A stretch of DNA of 64,000 nt from Solwaraspora sp. WMMD791 (GTDB taxonomy: Bacteria; Actinomycetota; Actinomycetes; Mycobacteriales; Micromonosporaceae): NCBI RefSeq assembly GCF_029581195.1, contig NZ_CP120737.1, forward strand, positions 4,379,001 to 4,443,000. The letters run 5' to 3'. The translations under genes were made by a program, and so were the position numbers. The notes beneath the pieces were generated by a model, which did not search any database, was not told where the DNA came from, and saw nothing but the letters and a program-made list of their open reading frames with translations. This document shows, piece by piece, positions 59,138 through 64,000 of the stretch (the stretch's first letter is position 1; the number at the start of each line of letters is the position of its first letter).

Positions 59138-59716
59138 ATGTTTCACGTGAATCATCCCGAGCCCGGTGCCGAGATCCACTACCGCGACCCGTTCGCCACC
59201 GCTCCCGACCAGCGGTCGCCGGCCCGCCGGCTGCGGGGCCGGCTGGCGGCCCCGGTCACCCTCTGGACCGCCGTCGACCCGGCCGACGGTACGCCGGCCG
59301 GGCTGACCGTCTCCTCCACCGTGCTCGCCGACGGGGACCCCGCCCGGTTGATCGGCCTGCTCGACGAGGAGTCCGACCTGTGGGAGGTGGTCCGCGAGTC
59401 GCGGCGGTTCGCGGTCGCCCCACTGGGTCCGGCCCACCGCCAACTGGCGGACCGGTTCGCCGGGCTGATGCCCGCACCGGGCGGGCCGTTCACCGGCGTC
59501 GACTGGCAGGACACACCGTACGGCCCGGTGCATCCGCAGGCCACCAGCTGGGCCGGCTGCCGGCTGGACGACGCCCGGCCGTACGGGTGGTCGATGCTGA
59601 TCGAGGCGACGGTCGAGTCGGTGACGGTGACCGAGCAGCCCGATCCCGGCCCGCTGCTGCACTACCGGGGCCGCTACCGGGAACTGACCGACAGCGCCGG
59701 CACCGGCTACCACTAG
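59138..59716 (+). CDS. Flavin reductase-like (split-barrel FMN) domain protein
   Basis: A 192-residue protein with the FMN-binding split-barrel pattern. Opening strand APVTLWTAVDPADGTPAGLTVSS (first part of the flavin-binding site), then SRRFAVAPLGPAHRQLADRF and the C-terminal PYGWSMLIEATVESVTV. Members transfer electrons via FMN or act as reductases. The start codon overlaps a parS-like 16-mer (59139-59154). Five-nt gap from the ABC permease. Whether the enzyme is active is not readable. Confidence 0.78.
   Translation: MFHVNHPEPGAEIHYRDPFATAPDQRSPARRLRGRLAAPVTLWTAVDPADGTPAGLTVSSTVLADGDPARLIGLLDEESDLWEVVRESRRFAVAPLGPAHRQLADRFAGLMPAPGGPFTGVDWQDTPYGPVHPQATSWAGCRLDDARPYGWSMLIEATVESVTVTEQPDPGPLLHYRGRYRELTDSAGTGYH
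59139..59154. promoter_or_regulatory. parS-like ParB binding site
   Basis: TGTTTCACGTGAATCA differs from the bacterial parS consensus TGTTTCACGTGAAACA at one of 16 positions. It covers codons 1-6 of the flavin-reductase-fold gene. ParB spreads from such sites near the origin, so the window may be within the origin-proximal part of the chromosome. Confidence 0.7.
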
Positions 59717-59725
59717 GCTCAGGGC

Positions 59726-60703
59726 ATGCTGCCTGTTCCCCGCTTCGGCGACGGTCACCGGGTGCTGGTCACCGGTGGTGCCGGCTTCGTCGGTAGCCAC
59801 CTGGTCGACCGGCTCGTCGCGCGCGGCTGCACGGTGGTCGCGGTGGACAACTTCGTCACCGGCTCGAAGGACAACGTCGCCCACCTCGCCGACGAGTCAC
59901 GGTTCACGCTGGTCGAGGCGGACATCTCCGACGGGGTGCCGGAGCACCATCCGGCGGTGCGGCAGCGCTTCGACGCGATCATGCACTTCGCGTCGCCGGC
60001 CAGCCCCACCGACTTCGGCACTTTGCCGGTCGAGATCCTGCGGGTCGGCTCCGTCGCCACGCTGCACCTGCTGGACCGGGCGGCCGCCGACCGGGCCCGG
60101 TTCATCATGGCCTCGACGTCGGAGGCGTACGGCGACCCGCTGGTGCACCCGCAGCCGGAGACCTACTGGGGCAACGTCAACCCGATCGGCATCCGCAGCG
60201 TCTACGACGAGGCCAAGCGGTTCGCCGAGTCGGCGACGATGGCGTACCACCGGTACCGGGGCGTGGACGCCGGGATCGTACGGATCTTCAACACGTACGG
60301 GCCCCGGATGCGGCCCGACGACGGACGGGCCATCCCGACCTTCATCAGCCAGGCGCTGCGGGGCGAGCCGATCACCGTGCACGGCACGGGCGGCCAGACC
60401 AGGTCGATCTGCTACGTCGACGACCTGGTGACCGGCATCGTCGCGCTGCTGGACTCGACCGAGGTCGGGCCGATCAACTGCGGTACCGAACACGAGATGT
60501 CGATGCGCCAGCTCGCCGAGACGATCATCGAGCTGGTCGGCAGTTCCTCGACGGTCAACCTGGTCACCCGGTCGTCGGACGACCCGGAGATGCGCCGCCC
60601 GGACCTGACCCTGGCCCGCACCCGGCTCGGCTTCACCCCGACGGTCGGTCCGCAGGACGGGCTACGGCGCACGATCGCGTACTTCCGCCAGCGGTTGGGC
60701 TGA
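59726..60703 (+). CDS. NAD-dependent epimerase/dehydratase, UDP-glucuronate decarboxylase-like
   Basis: A 325-residue extended SDR enzyme. NAD-binding [28 protein letters not shown] and [14 protein letters not shown] resemble UDP-glucuronate decarboxylases. Catalytic Tyr160/Lys164 (SVYDEAK), with [19 protein letters not shown] and [13 protein letters not shown] further downstream. It would make UDP-xylose or a related nucleotide sugar for the cell envelope. ATG at 59726. Cytoplasmic. Confidence 0.93.
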   Translation: MLPVPRFGDGHRVLVTGGAGFVGSHLVDRLVARGCTVVAVDNFVTGSKDNVAHLADESRFTLVEADISDGVPEHHPAVRQRFDAIMHFASPASPTDFGTLPVEILRVGSVATLHLLDRAAADRARFIMASTSEAYGDPLVHPQPETYWGNVNPIGIRSVYDEAKRFAESATMAYHRYRGVDAGIVRIFNTYGPRMRPDDGRAIPTFISQALRGEPITVHGTGGQTRSICYVDDLVTGIVALLDSTEVGPINCGTEHEMSMRQLAETIIELVGSSSTVNLVTRSSDDPEMRRPDLTLARTRLGFTPTVGPQDGLRRTIAYFRQRLG

Positions 60704-60770
60704 CCTGCCCGTACCGGCCCCGGTGTGCCGAGTCGGCGGTCAGCGAGCGCGCAGTCCGTACGCTGGATGC

Positions 60771-61868
60771 ATGTCAGCCAGCAGTCACCACGGCCACCAG
60801 CCCGGACACGTCCCCGGTGCCGGTGGGTCCGGCCGGTTCTACGGCGGCCCGCCGCGCCGGGCACGCCCCCGCTGGGGTCGGATCGCCCTCGTCAGTGTGG
60901 TGGCGCTGCTGCTGCTGGCGCTGGTCGCCGGCGGCGGCCTGTGGGCGTACGCCCGGGGGTTGGACAACGACCTGGGCCGGACCGACCCGTTCTCCGCGAT
61001 CACCGAGGGGCGGCCGGCGGCGGCCGTCGACGGCGCGTTGAACATCCTGCTCATCGGCACCGACTCCCGGGATCCGGACGCCCCGCTCGACACGGCCGGC
61101 CGGTGGCGGGCGGACACCATCATCGTGATGCACATCCCGTCGACGCACGACCGGGCCTACCTGGTCTCCATCCCGCGTGACCTGTACGTGCCGATTCCCG
61201 CCGAGGCGAGTGCCCCCTGCGAGACCGGGGAGCGGGCGAAGATCAACGCGGCGTTCGCGTTCGGCGGCATGCCGCTGGCGGTACGCACGGTGGAGTGCTT
61301 CACCGACGTGCGGATCGACCACGTGATGGCGATCGATTTCGGCGGTTTCGTCGAGGTGACCGACGCGCTCGGCGGGGTGGAGCTGACCGTCGAGCAGGAC
61401 GTCACGTCGATCCACAAGCCGTATCGACAGTTCAGCCAGGGCGTCAATCACATGAATGGCACGGAGGCGCTCGACTGGATCCGTCAGCGCAAGCAGTTCC
61501 CGGACGGTGACTTCGCGCGCATGCGGCACCAGCAGGAGTTCCTCCGGGCATTGATGGACAAAGCTGTGAGCTCCGGCACATTGTCGAACCCGGCGAAGCT
61601 GAACGCGTTTCTTCAGGCGACGACCAAGGCGGTGACGGTCGACGAGGGGTTCTCCCTGGTCGACATGGCCCTGCAGTTCCGCAAGCTGCGGGGGGAGAAC
61701 CTACAGTTCCTCACCAGCCCGCACAACGGCAGCGAGACGATCAACGGCGAGTCGGTGGTCGTCTCGGACCGGGAGAAGGCGTTGACCATGTATCAGGCGA
61801 TGGCAGCCGACCAGATGACCAGCTGGGTGCAGGCCAATGTCACGCCCAGTCCAGGAGCCAGTGACTGA
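60771..61868 (+). CDS. LytR-CpsA-Psr (LCP) family transferase, copy 1
   Basis: A 365-residue membrane enzyme: cytoplasmic basic tail, TM at about 41-62, then the extracytoplasmic LCP domain. LNILLIGTDSRD, ADTIIVMHIP and YLVSIPRDLYV carry the conserved Asp and Arg that bind the pyrophosphate. INAAFAFGG, MAIDFGGFVEVTDALGGVEL and ALDWIRQRKQFPDGDFAR complete it. LCP proteins attach polymers such as teichoic acid-like or arabinogalactan to peptidoglycan. ATG at 60771. Confidence 0.95.
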   Translation: MSASSHHGHQPGHVPGAGGSGRFYGGPPRRARPRWGRIALVSVVALLLLALVAGGGLWAYARGLDNDLGRTDPFSAITEGRPAAAVDGALNILLIGTDSRDPDAPLDTAGRWRADTIIVMHIPSTHDRAYLVSIPRDLYVPIPAEASAPCETGERAKINAAFAFGGMPLAVRTVECFTDVRIDHVMAIDFGGFVEVTDALGGVELTVEQDVTSIHKPYRQFSQGVNHMNGTEALDWIRQRKQFPDGDFARMRHQQEFLRALMDKAVSSGTLSNPAKLNAFLQATTKAVTVDEGFSLVDMALQFRKLRGENLQFLTSPHNGSETINGESVVVSDREKALTMYQAMAADQMTSWVQANVTPSPGASD

Positions 61869-62001
61869 GCGGACATGATCATCGATTTCACTGCGTGACC
61901 GATCGAATCCGACACGAATCTGAAACCTTCGTAGGGTCGATTTATCCATCAAACATCCGTACAGTGGGCTCGCCCTATTGTCACGCCCCCCAGGAGCAGG
62001 C

Positions 62002-63252
62002 ATGCCGGTTCAGTCCCGCCGACGCTCGGCGTCGAACGAGTCGACCGGAGCTGTCTCCGGCCGAGCCTCGTCGGTGCGGCAGTCCGGTGCGCGGACCGGT
62101 CCGGCCGGCCGCGGCGGCCCGGCCGCACGCTCCGGCCGCGGCACCACCACCGGCGGCAAGCGGCCGCGCCGCAAGGACCCGATCTGGGCCCGCACGATGG
62201 TCGTCATGGGTGCGCTGCTGATGATGCTCAGCGGTACCACGATCGTCGGCAGTAAATGGTTGATCGACCGGGCGACCGGTGGCATCGAGCAGTCGAACCT
62301 GCTCGGTGTGGCCGGCAAGACCGAGGCCGAGGGCGGAAACAACCTCGAAGGCCCGATCGACATGCTGCTGCTCGGCATCGACCACCGGGCCAGCTGGGAG
62401 GAGTCGGACACCCGCGCCGACACGATCATCATCCTGCACATCCCGGCCACCCACGACCAGGCCTACCTGATCTCCATCCCCCGGGACACCGAGGTCGAGG
62501 TGCCGGCCTTCCCGGCCAGCGGGTACCCCGGTGGGGTCGCCAAGGCCACCGAGGCCTTCTTCCACGGCGCCCAGAACGGGGCCGGGCACGCCGGCGGGGC
62601 GCAACTGATGGCCGAGACGATCAAGAACATGACCGGGATCAGCTTCGACGGTGCCGCGATCATCAACTTCAGCGGGTTCAAGTCGGTGATCGACAGCCTC
62701 GGCACCATCCCGATCTGCGTCGACGAGGACACCCCGTCGGCCCACATGACCCTGGTCGACGGCAAGCCGATGTGGAACTCCGACGCCGAGAAGGCCAGCG
62801 GCGACAAGCAGCAGGTCGTGCACAAGAAGGGCTGCCGCGAGATGGCCGGCTGGGAGGCGCTGGACTTCTCCCGGCAGCGCTACGGCCTGGCCAACGGCGA
62901 CTACGACCGGCAGAAGAACCAGCAGAAGCTGCTGAAGGGCATGGCCAAGAAGGCGATGGCCGACGGCGTGATGACCAACCCGCTGAAGCTCACCCAGCTG
63001 ATCGAATCGGCCGGTAAGGCCTTCGTGCTGGACACCGGCCCCGTACCGGTCGCCGACTTCGTCTTCACCATGCGCGGGGTGGCCGCCAACGACCTGGTGA
63101 TGTTGCGCACCAACGGCGGCAGCTTCAACGGCAACGACTCCGGCCGGGAGGAGCTGACCCCGCTGTCCATGGAGATGTTCCGCGCCGTGAAGAACGACAA
63201 CCTGGACGACTTCATCCTGGCCAATCCCACCGTCCTCGCCGGTCAGCAATAG
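62002..63252 (+). CDS. LytR-CpsA-Psr (LCP) family transferase, copy 2
   Basis: A 416-residue paralogue of the preceding gene, with a longer basic, Arg/Gly-rich cytoplasmic tail (1-65) and a TM at about 72-90. The LCP domain has DMLLLGIDHRA, ADTIIILHIP, YLISIPRDTEV, IINFSGFKSVIDSLGTI and ALDFSRQRYGLANGDYDRQ. AGGAG lies 7 nt before the ATG at 62002, which is preferred to an ATG at 61978. A 130-nt gap with AT-richer sequence separates it from copy 1, so it may have its own promoter. Confidence 0.95.
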   Translation: MPVQSRRRSASNESTGAVSGRASSVRQSGARTGPAGRGGPAARSGRGTTTGGKRPRRKDPIWARTMVVMGALLMMLSGTTIVGSKWLIDRATGGIEQSNLLGVAGKTEAEGGNNLEGPIDMLLLGIDHRASWEESDTRADTIIILHIPATHDQAYLISIPRDTEVEVPAFPASGYPGGVAKATEAFFHGAQNGAGHAGGAQLMAETIKNMTGISFDGAAIINFSGFKSVIDSLGTIPICVDEDTPSAHMTLVDGKPMWNSDAEKASGDKQQVVHKKGCREMAGWEALDFSRQRYGLANGDYDRQKNQQKLLKGMAKKAMADGVMTNPLKLTQLIESAGKAFVLDTGPVPVADFVFTMRGVAANDLVMLRTNGGSFNGNDSGREELTPLSMEMFRAVKNDNLDDFILANPTVLAGQQ

Positions 63253-63261
63253 GCTGACGGC

Positions 63262-63597
63262 ATGTTCGGACCTGCTGTGCCCGTCGTCGCCGCCCCGGAC
63301 GTCGCCGACGACGCCTACCTGCTCGACGTCCGCGAGCCCGAGGAGTGGGCCGCCGGGCACGCCCCCGGTGCCCACCACCTGCCGATGATGGAGATTCCGC
63401 ACCGGCTCGCCGACGTGCCCTCCGACGGCGACGTGGTGGTCGTCTGCCGATCCGGTGGCCGCTCCGGCCAGGTGGTCGCGTACCTGCGCCAGCACGGGTG
63501 GGACAACGTCCGCAACCTCGACGGCGGCATGCAGAGCTGGGCGGCGAACGGCCGGGCGATGGTCAGCGAGACCGGGCAGCCGGCCCGGGTGCTCTGA
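63262..63597 (+). CDS. Rhodanese-like sulfurtransferase
   Basis: A 111-residue single-domain rhodanese. YLLDVREPEEWAAGHAPGA is the conserved start, the active-site loop is VVVCRSGGRSGQV with Cys62, and LDGGMQSWAANG closes the fold. It moves sulfane sulfur, acceptor unknown. Nine nt after the LCP gene, so may share its transcript. Confidence 0.95.
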   Translation: MFGPAVPVVAAPDVADDAYLLDVREPEEWAAGHAPGAHHLPMMEIPHRLADVPSDGDVVVVCRSGGRSGQVVAYLRQHGWDNVRNLDGGMQSWAANGRAMVSETGQPARVL

Positions 63598-63613
63598 CCG
63601 GCCGAGGCACCGT

Positions 63614-63661
63614 ACGCCGACGGGCGGACACCACCGGACGCCGACGGGCGGACACCACCGG
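63614..63661. repeat. 24-bp tandem repeat, two exact copies
   Basis: Positions 63614-63637 and 63638-63661 are identical, starting ACGCCGACGGGCGG. Located between the rhodanese and the last gene. Confidence 0.9.
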
Positions 63662-63719
63662 ACGCACGGTGGGCGCCGGCCACTGCCGAAATCGGCCCGA
63701 ACGCGGCAGACTCACAGGC

Positions 63720-64000
63720 ATGCCGGAACGCCCCGACTACCCGAGCCTGATCGCTGGACACACCGTCGTCCTGGACATGATCAACAATGGGGAGTCCGGC
63801 CTGCCGGTGCTGCACCACCTGCTGCGACTGGCGCAGCGGGCGCTCGGCGCCGCCGGGACGTCCTTCGCCGAGTACGGCCCCACCAGCGGCCGGATCATCG
63901 CCGCCGCCGGGGCCGCCGAGTGGTCCATCGGCCGCCCCGTCGACCTGGCGAACCCGGCCACCGCTCGGCTGCTCACCGGCCCCCGTACGGTCGAGTTTCC
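63720..64000 (+). CDS. GAF-like sensor protein, N-terminal part
   Basis: An ORF from ATG 63720 open to the window edge (about 93 codons seen). The visible sequence (HTVVLDMINNGESGLPVLHH, LAQRALGAAGTSFAEYG) resembles the beginning of actinobacterial GAF-domain proteins, but too little is present to be certain. It could precede a LuxR-type regulator or be part of one. No signal peptide is apparent. Confidence 0.6.
   Translation, partial: MPERPDYPSLIAGHTVVLDMINNGESGLPVLHHLLRLAQRALGAAGTSFAEYGPTSGRIIAAAGAAEWSIGRPVDLANPATARLLTGPRTVEF

Overview
The window is very GC-rich (about 70 % or more), with GTG starts, many 4-nt stop/start overlaps (ATGA or GTGA) and several probable leaderless genes. Together with an Scr1/DUF397 regulator pair, a MerR-B12 (LitR-type) carotenoid switch, an actinobacterial Tad locus and a near-consensus parS site, this points to a filamentous actinomycete. 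Family Micromonosporaceae is most likely, but genus cannot be fixed from sequence reading alone. The window is chromosomal: it has housekeeping genes, three tRNAs and one IS element, and no prophage or plasmid functions.

Layout. 1-4.1 kb: end of an oligopeptidase B-like peptidase, a STAS anti-sigma antagonist, a CynX-type MFS exporter divergent from a GntR/FCD repressor with a 17-bp palindromic operator between them, and a secreted lysozyme-fold protein. 4.3-6.0 kb: an ISL3-family IS flanked by two copies of an ECF-type promoter and bounded by a 15-bp palindrome that recurs at 42.4 kb. 6.1-8.3 kb: mscL, then a perfect LexA (SOS) box in front of a three-gene cassette whose last product has caspase/CHAT-like His and Cys motifs. 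8.3-10.8 kb: a tightly overlapping minus-strand operon of small genes led by a serine-recombinase-like protein lacking its catalytic serine, divergent from an Scr1-type XRE regulator and DUF397 protein. 10.9-18.5 kb: RecD2-like helicase, LURP-one protein, a broken GDSL hydrolase, and two convergent paralogous P-loop ATPases. 18.5-23.2 kb: MMPL transporter coupled to an LmeA-like protein, and a nitronate monooxygenase-like enzyme.

23.4-34.9 kb is a complete Tad pilus locus: prepilin peptidase (with a coupled methyltransferase) divergent from a long operon of lipoprotein, secreted protein, CpaB-like, TadZ-like, TadA, TadB, TadC, four small pilin/pseudopilin-like proteins and a LysM membrane protein. 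34.9-41.4 kb holds an AMP-forming ligase divergent from a small ORF, an FMN alpha-hydroxy-acid oxidase and a P450, followed by an OmpR/HK pair. Eleven-bp-phased direct repeats in the divergent promoter suggest the pair controls these genes. 41.4-44.6 kb: a Rieske/DUF2231 protein, a truncated membrane gene, and a TIM-barrel glycosidase-like gene divergent from a TetR regulator with two matching operators.

44.7-52.8 kb is a light-response cluster: flavoprotein disulfide reductase, photolyase and phytoene synthase on one strand; GGPP-type synthase, phytoene desaturase, IPP isomerase and LitR on the other, with three TCGACGCA repeats in the divergent promoter. No lycopene cyclase is present, so the local genes would make lycopene-type carotenoid. 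52.9-64 kb: polysaccharide deacetylase, tRNA-Glu/Asp/Phe, an acetate-type symporter with its small partner, an ABC transporter, a flavin-reductase-fold protein whose start codon carries a parS-like site, a UDP-glucuronate decarboxylase-like epimerase, two LCP ligases, a rhodanese and a partial GAF-like gene.
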